From Taxillus chinensis (taxonomy: Eukaryota > Streptophyta > Magnoliopsida > Santalales > Loranthaceae), in NCBI GenBank assembly GCA_023512835.1, contig CM042092.1, forward strand, positions 1,131,984 to 1,195,983: a stretch of DNA of 64,000 nucleotides, written 5' to 3'. Position 1 is the stretch's first letter, and each line of letters begins with the position of its first letter. The notes beneath the pieces were generated by a model that saw nothing but the letters and a program-made list of their open reading frames with translations, was not told the origin of the DNA and ran no database searches. The translations under genes and the position numbers were made by a program. Below, one piece after another: positions 12,590 through 25,100 of the stretch.

Positions 12590-12712
12590 AACCGTAGGTC
12601 CCACAAAGGGCTGGCAAGAGGCTCAGGTCCCCTATGTGGCTGGTTAACTCGGGTCCCATATGTGGCAAGGTTGTCGTTAGGGACACCGCAGTCCCACATA
12701 TGGCTATCCTGG
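12590..12712 (+). repeat. Short degenerate tandem repeat in B LTR (ggtcccatatgtggc)
   Basis: Four diverged copies of a motif like ggtcccNcatatggctgg. The equivalent zone in the 3' LTR is 21008-21122. It sits about 270 bp upstream of the conserved acceptor block. Confidence 0.55.
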
Positions 12713-13347
12713 TAGTGACTGGGATTCCTGGAGTTGATTATGGGAATCCCATGGATGGTTGGATTGTTCGGTGGGTACCCTTAATGAATGAAATGTAATG
12801 AGTGTGATGTCTTATCCTGTGATTTAATATAATTTGACTGTGATAGAATATGACACTACACTAGCACAAGCATACACCGATCATATAGATATAGGATTTT
12901 ATGTGATAGGATGGTGGAGATGGGAATTACCCTCTGGGCATTCATGCTCACCCTACGTTATTTCTATTTCCTATAGGTTGTAGGGAGTAGCTAGTGGAGC
13001 CATAGCGGAGCAGGTCGGGACATCTTTGGTGTAGGATTCATTTAATGGACTTATTTACTATTTTGATTATTTCTTATTCCGGACTTGGGTCCGTGACAGT
13101 TGTATGAACCTTTTTGGTGGAACTTATTTGTGAGTGTTTCGGTATTGGACATTTATGAGAATTGATTGCATTATCATATTTTTTTAAAAAAATAAATTTT
13201 GAATTTAATTCATCAGAGTATACAATTCTACCCCTGTTGTAGTATTGTACGAGGATAGATCGATCACTAACGCCTCGACCCCAGGGTGGGCGTGAAAAAG
13301 TCGCGTTCCTCATTCCGTAATTTTAAGAATTTGGGGGCGTGACAAGT

Positions 13348-13359
13348 TGGTATTAGAGC
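13348..13359 (+). other. Primer binding site of B (initiator tRNA-Met)
   Basis: TGGTATTAGAGC, one base away from TGGTATCAGAGC, the complement of the 3' end of plant tRNA-iMet, three bases after the LTR end gtgaca. Confidence 0.8.
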
Positions 13360-14606
13360 GGTCGGTTTAGTGGACCTAGCATAGTAGGGTGATTGATTGA
13401 GACTTTGGAGCTTGGGAGACATTAGGGAGGGCGTCTGATGAACGCAGTCCTTAATGGTGTCCTTGGTTACCTTAGTGTCAGTCAGATCATCTTAGGATGC
13501 ATTGGGATGGGTGCATGCATGACATGACATTGCTTGCACATTATAGACACTTAAATTGGTTGCGCTTTAGTACTCGGTGATAGTTTGACTTTACAGATTG
13601 TGAAATTTCTTAAAATTGCCTGGAATGATTTGCGTAGTTGCTTGTTAATAACTTACATTGTTTTGGATTGACTTTGTATTGTTCGAGTGATTCAAGTACT
13701 ATATGCTAGAGTATTCCCTTTCGCTTTATATATTATTATGTTGTGGTAGGGGAAATATGAACCCTACCAATTGTTCGATGGCTTGGGTAGCCAATTAGAT
13801 GATTGAGCAAATGTCATTGATTTCAGGGGGAAAATGGACCCCACTGGGATATGATGAGGACCAATTGGGTCATGCTTGTTTTGGTTGATTGATTGATGGA
13901 TGTGTATAGGTCATGAGCAATGTCCCATGGATGACAGTTGAGACTTATGAGTTTTATGTAGTGTAGACTTATAAGAGTCACTACTTGGGAGTGATAATTG
14001 CATTTTATTTGTGCTTTATGACAAATATTTGTGCAATAATTTGAACTTAACTGATTATTTTAATTGCTTCAATTCTATTCATCGGTATTTTGAGCTTTAG
14101 TGTAATTTATTTTTTTTAATGCAATTTTAGAGAAATTTAAAATGTACTTTGAGTGATTTGGATTGCGTGGCATAATTTAATGCATTTTAAAAAAATTCTT
14201 CCAAATTTCTTATTTTTACCATGTTTTTGATTATTTTATAGAATTAATATTAATTTGGTGGATTTTTACTATTTATTTATTTATCTATTTTAATATTAAT
14301 TTTTTGTCACGCCCCGAATTTCCAACCCGAGGAAACAGGTACGTGACTCCCCTTTTACCCACACGGAGGGCAAAGGGGTTAGGATACAAACCCCGAATAT
14401 AACATTTCAAGCATCCACAACACATTAAAGAAAGTAATGTTCATTAAAGCAATCCACAATCTAAACCAGTCTTTATTACAATAAAATCCTCTTTTCAATC
14501 CATCCCCACTGGGGTTACATCAATTCCCACAAAATAACATAAAATGAAAGACGGTAAGGTAAATAAGGTCTTCCACCTTAGGGTCCCACCTAACGCCTGT
14601 ATGTTC

Positions 14607-15480
14607 CTGAAAGAAAACATAACATAGAGGGAGGGGTGAGCAACCACAGCTCAGTAGGGATCATGTCTCCCCAACCCATCCCATGCTCCTAGCGTCTACA
14701 TGAGGGTGTGTACAGGTGCAGTGTAGTGACAATAAGATATAAACAGGTTGTATTCCACAATCACACGGCATACACATATCCACAGCCATACAGGCTTAGC
14801 CATATAGGCTAACATATCCAGACCACTCGAGGCTTAGCCACACGGGCTAACATATCCACAACACTCGGGCTAGCCACACGGCTAACATGTCCATGGCCAC
14901 TCAGGCTTAGCCACACGGGCTAACATATCCACGGCCACTCAGGCTTAGCCATACGGGCTAACATATCCACAGCCACTCAGGCTTAGCCACACGGGCTGAC
15001 AGTTCCAGTCCCGGGCTTCCACAGCCACCGGGTTCCACAAACACAGCATACAAGGTCACACAGGCATTAAACCAAACACGTAGCACACACACTTTCACAT
15101 GCATAATACCAAACACTTAGTTCGCACAGCCAATCAGACATAAAATCAAACACCTGACATGCAGAGTCTCCCAGGTATTTTACCAAACGCTTAACATGCA
15201 TACATTTAAAAACCCACAATCCCACGCACACAGGTATACTATCAAACACATACTAGGCATATTCACGGACATATTCACACAGGCATTTTATCGAACACTT
15301 AATATGCACTCACCATCCAACACCAGAATACATCAAAAACCGCCATTGAAGGCCAACATCCATATAGGAGATCACACCTATATGGATTACATATATCTAT
15401 ATATATATAAACAGATATAATCTATAATCTATCCTAGAACCCTAGAACAGAGGAGGATTTAGGAAGAATAAAACCCCTAC
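14607..15480 (-). other. Candidate LTR-leader intron, solo LTR 1
   Basis: On the minus strand: donor aagGTAGGGG at 15480, acceptor tttctttcAG at 14608-14607, with gctcacccctcc a few dozen bases upstream. Length 874 bp. Confidence 0.5.
14787..15000 (-). repeat. 38-bp tandem repeat in solo LTR 1
   Basis: Units with aggcttagccacacgggct and aacatatccac begin at 14903, 14941 and 14979 (period 38); shorter, diverged copies precede them. Confidence 0.75.
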
Positions 15481-18400
15481 CTTATATGTTCTCCTGCTCC
15501 CACTTCCACGCAAGACTCCGACCACCCACGCAAGACGCTCCAATGACCACCGAAGCCGCTTCCTTCTCTCTCTCTCTCTCTCTGCGGCACGGCTGGTGGA
15601 ACAACAAACCCTAAAACCTAAAACAGAGGGCTCCTCATCCTTATATAGACCTCCCACTATCAAAACGACGTAGTTTTGATTAAGTGAAACCCAAAGCATC
15701 AAAACGACGTAGTTTTGATGGGACAAGCAACAACCTTCCCGCATCCATACGCGCAAAATATCCACAATTCCAACATGGTCCTTTGGGGAAAAATCATTAG
15801 AATGACAAAACCAAGGTAACCATGCAAAAATATGCTTGCACGCCAATTTGAACGCCAATTCCCCAATTGGCATGCAACACCAAATGCCCTTAAACTTTAC
15901 CCCAAGCCTCCTTGCACCATGTAAAAGACATCCATGCAATAAAAACCTTGCACGCCAAATGGGTCCAATTCACGTGCACGTTCGTTTGGCCTGAAACTTC
16001 GTGGTAGATAGAAGACATCATTCTAAGAATCTTTTGGTCTGCACGCTAATTCATTTGAGCCCATCTACTAGGTCAAAATCAACCTCCAAAACCGGACAAA
16101 ACAGCCTAAAAAACGCCTGTATATGCAAATAGCATCTTCCTAGGGCATAAAAGCATGTTAGCAAACTCCCTAAAACCCAACAATATCCACTCACAAGGCA
16201 TCTTCGGTTAACTTCTTACATACCACAAACACAGGTCATTACATTTTTGGACTAAGGAAATTTTGGGGAGAAGAGCTTTTGCATGTGGAGACATGATTAA
16301 TTTATTTTGGTGAGAGTTAATTATTTTAAAAAAAATGTGTGTGAGATTTACTTAGCGTGAATTTATGGAATTAAATTGATGGGTGTATGAATTGAGAGAA
16401 TTAATATTTAAAAAAAATCATATGGGGTCACGAGTGAGGTAAAGTAATTTGTAATTATCTCTTGAAAAGGGTGTAAGAGCCTACTTGTTTACTTGTTATG
16501 GACCTACGGGTCATGATTGTTTTTCCTATGATGTGAATTGATGTATCATGTTTGTCTAACGTGTGGTATATAAAGTAGTATCAAAAGGATTGGAAGGTTG
16601 GAAAAATGTAACTTAATAAAAGTAAAACATGAAGTACAATAATGGTAAACGATGGAATAAAATATTCAAGGATTAAATAGTGTAGTAAATATAATAATAC
16701 GGTAGAAACTAACAACTGTTATGACTAGCAATATATACTAATCAGATATTAGGCTTAAATATTATGAGAAAACCATGATAGGATTGGTAGATTCAATAAT
16801 GGTTTATTTTCGTTTTAAGGCAATTGAAGGGTAGACGTGCCAATGAGTGGGGGAGATAGTGATGACATAGTCTTTTAGAATGGGAGTGGAGAATTTATAT
16901 CCTTTCGATAAAATATTTTAATAATTTGTCTTTTCAAAAATGTTAATGAGTAGATGATTTAGAAGGTGATTAAATAATCTGAGAAATAATAGGAGCTATA
17001 GTTCTTATGACTTTAAGGTATAGTTAAATGTTGAATCTGTATATCAATTTTTTAGTGGTCGTATGTTGACTTGGTTAAATGCTACTAATCAGTTGAAATG
17101 CTATATAAGATTTTGGTTGAATGTTTAGTGAATAGCGTTGAGCATTCTTGGGTATGCCTTTTTCCTTGACTCGATTGCCATTATAATTGTGTAAATATTG
17201 ATGGGTTGTTGGCCTGCTTGTTTTTGAGTAGTTCCTCGTTGTTGGTTGCATGCACCTTGTGTGGTGTTGGCTTGTGGTGGACTATATTGGTGCATGTAAC
17301 CGGTTATTAATAAGAATGGTAAATATACAATAAAACTAAAAAAAACATAAATAATATACTTACAACACTAGTAACAATAGTAAATAAATGAATAAATAAT
17401 GATAATCAACTCTGTGTTAAATATTATTGTGATTCATGTCGATTGATGTCAATGTGGATTACCACATTATATGATTGTTTGGATATTCTTCATATGATAT
17501 GGCGTGCAAATGACATGTTATGGACTTTTGCCTTGTTTTGAGGGTATAGTTGTGTGATACGATTACATGTGTTATTTGATGTAATGTGAATGCATATTAT
17601 TGTCTTTGTGCTTAAAAGTGTCTTATCCTGGAATTGTGGGAGCCTATGTGGTGTGGAGCGGCGTGGGTGTGGTTTTGTAGCTTTGTAGTTGTGGTTTTGG
17701 TAGCCTGTGTGGTTGGATATGGAAGCCTTGTGTGGCTGTGGCTGTGATTGTGCTTGCTTGGTTGTCTTAATTATAAATGTTGTTTTTAACCTGTTTATTT
17801 ATTATGATGTGTGATTGAGATGTGTACTGTGTTGTGTATCTATGCCTGAGTGTAACAATGATAATATTTCTTATTGTTGCCTTGTTTCACTTTGACTGGT
17901 TTGTTGTTAGTTACTTGCATTATTATTTTGTGTGGTGACATGTGGTGAAACTAGGATGGACCTTGTTTATTGATCGTTTGGCTGGATTGATTGGTGGTAA
18001 GCATGATGATATGGAACTGGTGAACGGTTTATGGTGGGATTAGCTTGATGAGCTTTCCCTTGGTGATGTTAGTATGACGTGTTGTTGTGGTAGTGCTGAG
18101 TTTGTTACTTGTTTGTGGAGTCCTCTCTGTAAGGGGACTTGGTTGTAATTCAATGACATCTTACATTGTTTGGTGGAGCCTATTAGGGTGCGACCTTTCT
18201 TCCCCTACGTGGGAGTATATGTTATTCACATAATTGTTGATATTTTGATGTTGTTTTGTTTGGTTTTTCTATCTGTGATTGTTGCATGGCCGATATGCGT
18301 TTTTAATATGCGGTCATGACTCATAAAGCATTGTGTACTTGTTGTGGGGTTGTTGGGGGATATTAGTTATATGAGGGTAGGTTGTTGGACTTTGGTAATG

Positions 18401-19161
18401 CAATATTTAATTGAGGTGGTGCGTTTACCCTGTTGATCTAAGCTAATAGTGCTTTGATGGATTTTTGGGTTATAATGTTAATCCTTATTGTTTTGGGTTC
18501 TATTAGATTGGTTAGTTTTGATGGTGATGTTGGCACCACTTGGAATAATTTTGAGGTAGTGTATGGTCGGTTGTGGAGTTATTAGTATGGTGTTGTTTCG
18601 TTAATGATTCGTTATGATGGTCATTTAGTGGATTAATTACAAGGGGTTACTTGGTAGTGGTTCGATATTGGGTATTTGGCATGCGGTGGTTGTGTGTAGT
18701 GCAATCTGTTAATTTGATTGGTTATTGGATTTTAATAAGTGATCGTATCGACTATGATCCAGTGATTTATGTTGAGGTGTCAGTTTAATTATGTTGAGGT
18801 GTCCATTTAACCTTGTTGTTGTTACCATGACTATCCGTAGTCTAGAGTTACGACTGGAGTTGGGTGAGTTATGTTGCGTTTTAAGTGACTTAATTAAGGA
18901 TGTGTTACCCGAATATCTAAGCCTTATTGCGTTGGCAAGGGATCATAAATAATTTATAGAAGGATGATAACCCCCCCCCCCCCCCGCCAACCTCTCCTTA
19001 TGTTAAATGGTTAGTGGATGCGTTGTTAGTTCACAGGAATGTAAATCTATAAATACCTTGTTGCTTCGTAATGGTTAATGGTATGTCCTGAAGCATTGTG
19101 CTGGCTCATGGCTGATGGAGTAAGCGTTGCCCTATCGTTAGGACTGTTGTTGGTTAGTCTT

Positions 19162-19200
19162 TTCGGGGACGAAAAGTCCTAAGGGGGAGAGAATGTAAGG
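19162..19200 (+). other. First polypurine-tract module of B (PPT1)
   Basis: gggacgaaaagtcctaaggg then ggagagaatgtaagga. It looks like a PPT followed by an LTR start, but the true 3' LTR begins some 330 bp later after a second copy. Confidence 0.5.
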
Positions 19201-19491
19201 ATTTTTCCGATATCGTGTCATGTGTGTTTGTTTTATGTTATTTTGTTTGTTGTATGTTGTTCTCATAATTATATTCATGTGCTTAGTTATTGATTAAGAG
19301 CACATGCTAGTTTCGGTCTATGGTAGATATTGTATCACCTCGGCGCTTGTGGGTTAATAAATCTGTAGGATGGTTTGGGTGTATCAGAATAGGTGTCAAT
19401 AATTATATTCACGTGGGTGTGGGCTTGGTTGGATATCGAGGTCTATGACGTCTTATGAGGATAGTTGTGACATTTGATTCAGTTGGCTTTT

Positions 19492-19521
19492 CGAGGACGA
19501 AAAGTTCTAAGGTGGGGAGGA
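19492..19521 (+). other. Second polypurine tract of B (PPT2), next to the 3' LTR
   Basis: cgaggacgaaaagttctaag then gtggggagga, directly followed by the LTR (tataaggattcg, a changed TGTAAGGATTCG). Confidence 0.65.
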
Positions 19522-19956
19522 TATAAGGATTCGTATATGTGTTAGCATAACTTATAATCTATATTTGATGTTAAGAAAGTTATTTTGAGAATGTGGCCAT
19601 TAATACAATCATTTTAACTATATTTGGGCCTAATTTGAGGTCCAGAAGCCTTCAGGGGTTATTTAGTAATTTTTGGGAGTTAAATTGAGGGTTAATAAAT
19701 GAAAAATAAAATTTAGGAGGGCTTTTTGGAAATTATTAAAGAGGAGGACGAATTTTAATTAAAAATAGGGTTTTAGGGTTTTATTATTTATTATAACTTT
19801 GTTTTGAGAAACTCTAGTTGTCAGAGGAGAGTTCTTAGTGTTCTTCGCGTTCTTCATCGTTCTTCGCCGATTCTAGACCTTTATTGCGAGTTTAATCCTT
19901 TCGGAAGGCAAGAGGTAGGTGATCCTAAATCCTTCTTTGTTTTTATTGTTTTAATA

Positions 19957-20031
<75 letters not shown>

Positions 20032-20410
20032 CATAAATCAATATGCATGGTTGATCCTTTCTCCCTCGTCACGAGGCATGCGTGTGACCAATCAAACCCC
20101 CCCCCGTAGCTATCACCTCTCGACTACACATCTTGTGGAAACGAATTCGTATACCCCTCCCCTTAATTCTAACATATTATTATACATTATCCTCACAATA
20201 TTTAGTTGGCCTGGTCTTCTACGCCTTGCGCGCCGGGTGCTCAATCACAGCGTGATGTGGTCACTGTCACGGGTCTTCCACCACGCCTTGCACCATAGTT
20301 TTTCTTCGGCCCGCCACATGATTTTTTTTATAGAGGGGCGGCCCTGCGATCCAAGGAAGCTTCATGCCCTGCGGTTTAGAACACGCCTTGGTATATATTT
20401 ATAGTTCAGA

Positions 20411-20462
<52 letters not shown>

Positions 20463-21738
20463 TACTAAGACTATTAGAACGTTTAGGAGATCGTGTTGGG
20501 GACTATTAGTTTACCAATGGAGAAACTTATAGTACCTCGGGTATAACGACCTAGACTTAAAAAAAAAGGAAAGCGTTTGAGTATCTACGCTTAAACATGA
20601 CTAATAGTTATTTATCAAAGCCTTCGTTTTAGTATATATATATATATACATACACACACTAAGTATATTTTTATATATATCATTGGGTTTGATATTGTCG
20701 GTTTAATGATGTAAATACTGATTAAGTTCGATATTATTATTAGTTTAATAATGTAAATACTATTGGGTTAAATGTTATCAGTTAATCATCTAAATATGGT
20801 TTGGGCTTGATAATGTCAGTTTGATAATATAAATGTATATTTGGGTCTGATATTATTTGTTGGTGATATAATTGTCATTTGTGGCATGTTATTATTTGGC
20901 TTAGAATTCAAATATCCTATGATGCTATATATTGAATACTGATTTTCAAATTATTATTTATTGATTATATGTGTGGATTTGGTGGTGGAGTTAATTGTGT
21001 TAACCGCAGGTCCCACAAAGGGATGGCAAGAGGCTGTAGGTCCCCTATGTGGCTGGTTAACTCAGGTCCCATATGTGACAGGTTGTCGTTAGGGACACCG
21101 TAGGTCCCACATATGGCTATCTGGTAGTAACTGGGAATCCCATGGATGGTTGGATTGTTCGGTGGGTACCCTTAATGAATGAAGTGTAATGAGTGTGATA
21201 TTTTATCCTGTGATTTAATATAATTTGACTGTGATAGAATATGACACTACACTGGCACAAGCATACACCGATCATATAGATATAGGATTTTATGTGATAG
21301 GATGGTGGAGATGAGGATTACCTATTGGGCATTCGTGCTCACCCTACGTTATTTCTATTTCCTATAGGTCGTAGGGAGTAGCTGGTGGAGCCATAGCGGA
21401 GCAGGTCGGGACATCTTTGGTGTAGGATTCATTTAATGGACTTATTTACTATTTTGATTATTTCTTATTCCAGACTTGGGTCCGTGACAGTTGTATGAAC
21501 CTTTTTGGTGGAACTTATTTGTGAGTGATTTTGGGTACTGGACATTTATGAGAATTGATTGCATTGTCATATTTTTTTTAAAAAATAAATTTTGAATTTA
21601 ATTCATCGGAGTATACAATTCTATCTCTGTTGTAGTATTGTACAGGAATGGATCAGTCACTAACCCCTCGACCCCTGGAGTGGGCATGGGAAAGTCACGT
21701 TCTTGGTTCTGTAATTTTTAGAATTTGGGGGCGTGACA
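19522..21738 (+). mobile_element. 3' LTR of element B
   Basis: Second copy of the 11088-13344 LTR, differing by scattered substitutions and microsatellite lengths. Donor AGAG|GTAGGTG at 19914/19915, acceptor cctatag|G at 21367/21368. Ends ttgggggcgtgaca. The next five bases (cttac) have no clear match left of the 5' LTR, so no target duplication is claimed. Confidence 0.8.
19915..21367 (+). other. Candidate LTR-leader intron, B 3' LTR
   Basis: Same splice-site pair as in the 5' LTR, preserved despite other differences; 1453 bp. Confidence 0.5.
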
Positions 21739-22678
21739 CTTACACTAAAAACATGTTCGTATTGATTGTACGCTAGTATGGTTATACTATGGATGTTATG
21801 CATTGATTGTGGTGATGTGATATTTCCTAATTTGATATATTGGACTTGCAATTTTGATATTATTGATGTGTGTTCTTGTTATATAGTGCACTATATTTGT
21901 TTTAATATGGTCCGATAAAGGATAGTAGTCCGATAAAGGATAGTGGTCCGGTAAAGGACAAAAGTTTACGATGGATCCGGTCAAGGACATTGGTGCGGTA
22001 AAACATAATGAGGATGGTAAAGTGCGAATATGAATTATTTTGATATGACCCGTGTGGTGTTATGTGTTAATGTGATGTGAAGATATGAGTTGTAATGTGG
22101 TATGATTTATGATATTGTGATAGGGCGATATGATGGATATGGTTGTTTGTTTAACGGTTTGTATTCTAGTTTTATTCTTGTATGCTGCATTAAAATAACT
22201 CCCACTACACATGTACACTTGTACACAGAGCATTTAGTATTAGTAGTTCATTATTGAGGATTAGTGAGGAGTGTTAGATATCCTACTGAGCTTTATGCTC
22301 ATCCCTACCTATTGATTTGTTTTCTCCAGGTGTTGACAGGAGCTAGCGATGGATTGTGTTGCTTAGCGGAGTATTTATTTAATGTATGAATTTTGTTAAA
22401 TGTTGTTTTTATTCGATTGTAATCTCAGACAAGGGTCCATGAATAGTTGTAAGAATTAACTGAGTTTATGTAATGGTTTTCATATTATACTTATAATGGT
22501 TGTTTGACATTTGAAAAAGTACTTCCATACCCTTGATGTATGTTTGTACAGGGAATTTGGACAATACCCGCTTTGTATGTCCCTCATAGGTACTAGTCAC
22601 TAACCCCTTGACTGTTCGGGTGTAGGCATGAGGAAGTCACATATTCGGTTTTGGTTATCTAGAATCAGGGATGTGACA
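21739..22678 (+). mobile_element. Solo LTR W, right part
   Basis: Continues W after B. It contains a ggtccgataaaggata tandem repeat (21909-22012), the block ctactgagctttatgctcatccc, a 3' splice site ttttctccag|G at 22329/22330 and the LTR end ggatgtgaca. The order matches the other Tekay-like LTRs here. Confidence 0.7.
21909..22012 (+). repeat. Degenerate tandem repeat in W (ggtccgataaaggata)
   Basis: Five to six diverged copies of a roughly 17-20 bp unit, located where the other LTRs carry their own unrelated repeats. Confidence 0.65.
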
Positions 22679-23363
22679 GTTGTGTTGTGATTTATTGTTT
22701 ATTGTGTTTAATGCTTTGATTGTGGCAGCCTGTGTAGCAGTGAATGAGATAGCCTACGTGGCGGTGACTGAGATAACATGTGTGGCGGTGAATGAGATAG
22801 CCTTGTGTAGCGGTGTATGAGATAGCCCTGTGTGGCGGTGTATGAGATAGCCCTTTGTGGCGGTGTATGAGATAGTCTTTGTGGCGGTGTATGAGATAGC
22901 CTATGTGACAGTGGTAGTTCGTGAAACTGATTTCTAATTCTGTTCTGATTGTGTATTGTGATCATGACACAACACATGTGCACTCATCATGTAGATGCTA
23001 GGAGCATATGATGGGTTGGGGAGACGGGATCCCTCTTGCCGTGGTTGCTCACCCCTCCTAATGTGATTGTCTTTCTTTTTAGGAACCTACGGGCGTTAGG
23101 TGGAACACCAAGGTGGAAGACCGAGTTTATTGTTTTGTGTTTTTCATATTATATTATTTTGATGGAACTAATGTAACCCTGTTTGGAAAATGATGTAAAA
23201 AGATATTTAAATGTAATAAAGGTAGGTGGATTGGTTTCTAAACCTTAATTATTTTTATTTGTGATATTCTGTGTGGTGTTGTTTATCTCAACCCCTTATC
23301 TATCAGATAGGTAAAGGGGAGTCACGAACTGGTTTCCTCGAGTTTGAAATTCGGAGCGTGATA
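22679..23363 (+). mobile_element. Right part of split Z 5' LTR
   Basis: Aligns from gttgtgatttattgtttattg onward with 32320-32896 of the Z 3' LTR. It includes the gtggcggtgtatgagatag repeat zone, ctcacccctcc, the acceptor ctttcttttt|ag|G at 23081-23082 and the end tcggagcgtgata. The left part lies at 9440-9822 beyond W and B. Confidence 0.8.
22724..22915 (+). repeat. Tandem repeat in Z LTR (gatagcctgtgtggcggtg)
   Basis: Six or seven copies of a 25-35 bp unit; only three to four copies remain in the Z 3' LTR (32355-32450). Confidence 0.75.
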
Positions 23364-23366
23364 GTA

Positions 23367-23378
23367 TGGTATCAGAGC
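23367..23378 (+). other. Primer binding site of Z (initiator tRNA-Met)
   Basis: TGGTATCAGAGC, an exact match, three bases after the LTR end. Confidence 0.9.
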
Positions 23379-23809
23379 ATGGTCTAGATTGGCCTAAGGT
23401 AGTGGGCGGATTTGGTTGCCTTTGAGTTCTTTGGAGGAGCCTAGAGGGACATGCCTGATCAACATGGTCCTCTTTGAGCCTCTAAGGTATACTCGGGGTA
23501 ATCCAATCTAGGAGTAGGATGTTCATGCATTATCATCAGGGCACTAGTTGCATTTGTTGTTTATGTGTGATTGTGTGGATAGCTATAATAAAGCTTTAAA
23601 TGTGTATCTCTAAAATTTTGTGACAACTTGAGCATGACTACGAGGAAAGAACTTGTGTTATTGAGTTGTGTGCTTATAGAATTAATGCTTGTGCAATGTG
23701 ACATGATGAAATGTGTGATAATTGAATTGAAAAATGGGATAGAGGTAGTGAGACTCAATAGATTGTAAATGCGTTTTAACGATTGTGTTCCTTGTTTCAT
23801 GTAGTAAGA

Positions 23810-25100
23810 ATGCTATCGAGAAGAGCGACGCGTGCGTCTAGGGCAGTGGCAGATGAGTCATCTACCCATGAGGGGTTAGGAGCGGGGTAGCCCGCTGGAG
23901 GAAATGAGTTGTTTCTGACACATCTACAAGAGGACATTTGACAGGAAGTCCAAAAGTTGAGGGAGGGCATCCAGTAAGAGGTTTTAGGAGGAAGTGTGCT
24001 GTGAGATGACGGCACGGCAAGTGGTGCCACCACCACCTCTAGTGAGGGAGTCACCTCGTGAGCATGAGAGTCCGCTTGATGGAGTGCCGATCCATCGAGT
24101 CGAGGATGATGTGGTGACGAGGTTCCGAAAGGAACAACCACCATGATTCAAAGGAGAGGTGGATCCAGTGGTGGTTGAGCATTGGCTGAGGCAGATTAAG
24201 CATGTGTTTTCCTTTCTCCGACCCCAGGAGGAGGATAAGGTGATGTTGGCTATTCGGCAGCTAGAGGGTAATGCCTTGGAGTGGTGGCAGGGTATTGCGG
24301 GGAGCTGCACAGTATAATTCATGTTGTGGGAGGAGTTCTTGCAACTTTTCCGTGATGAGTTCTTTCTTGAGTCATTGAGATGGCAAAAGAGGAAAAAATT
24401 TAGCGACTTGAGGCGGGGATCAAGGACAATACCCGAATATGAGCAGGAATTCTGGAGTTTGAGTAGATTTACTCCCGAAATTGTGACCAGGGAGGACCTG
24501 AAGGCCCATAAGCTTACCTTGGGTCTTAGGACAGCCCTTAAGCAGAGGGTGGCAATTTTGCGATTGAGGACCTATGCTGAGATTGTTGAGACAACTCGTA
24601 TAGCTGAGAGAGAGCTGGATAATGGGAGGCAGGCCCATCAGGGTCGATAGTTACAGGGTGGACCTGATCGTGGTTCTGGGTCTAAGAGGCCCAAAACCGA
24701 GGAAGGAGGTAGAGTTCCTTCCGCAAAGCGGGGGTCAACCATCGGTGAACCTGGGGAGGTCCACTTATGGCGGTAGTAGATAGGGAGGTCGACAGGAGGT
24801 CTTCCCAGCGATTGTCATTGCTGTGGGGAGCAAGGCCACTTCAAGAGGGAATGTCCTAAAAAGGATTGGCGGTGTCGGAGATGTGGACAAGAAGGCCATT
24901 TGAGCCAGGTTTGTAGGAGCAGCAACAAGGGAATAGGTGGTATGGCATCCAGCACGAGGAGTGATGCCAGTTTCGTGCACCAGAGAGAGACCAACTCGAT
25001 AGTGGCAGTGCTAGTCGGGTAGGATCCGGCTAGTCCCAACCCCAAGGAGGCCGAAGGCAGCGATCGGGTCTTTGGAGGCAACCAGGGCGGGAAACGTCTA
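23810..25100 (+). pseudogene. Z gag (Tekay-like chromovirus), degraded
   Basis: Starts MLSRRATRASRAVADESS, the same opening as the gag of Y. The retrotransposon gag domain follows: DDVVTRFRKEQPP, LRQIKHVFSF, LEGNALEWWQGI, RTIPEYEQEFWSLSRF, AHKLTLGLRTALKQRVAILR. Two intact CCHC zinc knuckles lie at about 24813-24913 (CHCCGEQGHFKREC and CRRCGQEGHLSQVC). Several stops and at least two frame changes break the frame, so no full Gag can be made. Gag would form the virus-like particle and bind the element RNA. Confidence 0.85.

Larger units (their letters stand above)
11480..12976 (+). other. Candidate LTR-leader intron, B 5' LTR
   Basis: GT donor in aaaagGTAGGTG, AG acceptor in ttcctatAG, with gctcaccct just upstream of the acceptor. 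Length 1497 bp; it contains the AT microsatellites and the ggtcccacatatgg repeat zone. Confidence 0.5.
11088..13344 (+). mobile_element. 5' LTR of non-autonomous element B
   Basis: Collinear over more than 2.2 kb with 19522-21738. Both copies begin near cgtatNtgtgttagcataac, contain aaaccctag (or a variant) and long (AT)n tracts, and end ttgggggcgtgaca. A leader splice donor AAAAG|GTAGGTG lies at 11479/11480 and a matching acceptor cctatag|G at 12976/12977. The outer edge is approximate because the first dozen bases differ from the 3' copy. Confidence 0.8.
14305..16243 (-). mobile_element. Solo LTR 1 (Y family), inside B
   Basis: Plus-strand ends are TGTCACGCCCCG and GGTCATTACA. It is flanked by a perfect 5-bp target duplication TTTTT (14300-14304 and 16244-16248). 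Read on the minus strand it has the ordinary order: TGTAATGACC start, two palindromic ACGT motifs (15659-15680 and 15698-15719), TATA (15641-15647), (GA)n leader (15567-15583), donor AAG|GTAGGGG, repeat zone, acceptor, GGGGCGTGACA end. No internal region is present, so it arose by LTR-LTR recombination. Confidence 0.9.
13345..19521 (+). mobile_element. Internal region of non-autonomous LTR element B (LARD-like)
   Basis: Runs from the PBS to the second polypurine tract. After removing the solo LTR at 14305-16243, about 4.2 kb remains. I find no gag, protease, RT, RNase H or integrase motif in any frame: no FIDD, no CCHC, no zinc-binding HHCC. It is low-complexity T/G-rich text with many short stops. 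Large LTRs with a non-coding interior, a good PBS and a PPT fit a large retrotransposon derivative that would need proteins from a relative. A run of 15 C lies at 18970-18985. Confidence 0.65.

Noticed and set aside
14787..15000. Evenly spaced repeats resembling a CRISPR array
   Set aside because: Units are contiguous, diverged tandem repeats inside a plant LTR with no unique spacers.
23367..23378. tRNA gene signal at TGGTATCAGAGC sites
   Set aside because: Only the 12-base primer binding site is present; no tRNA body around it in any of the elements.
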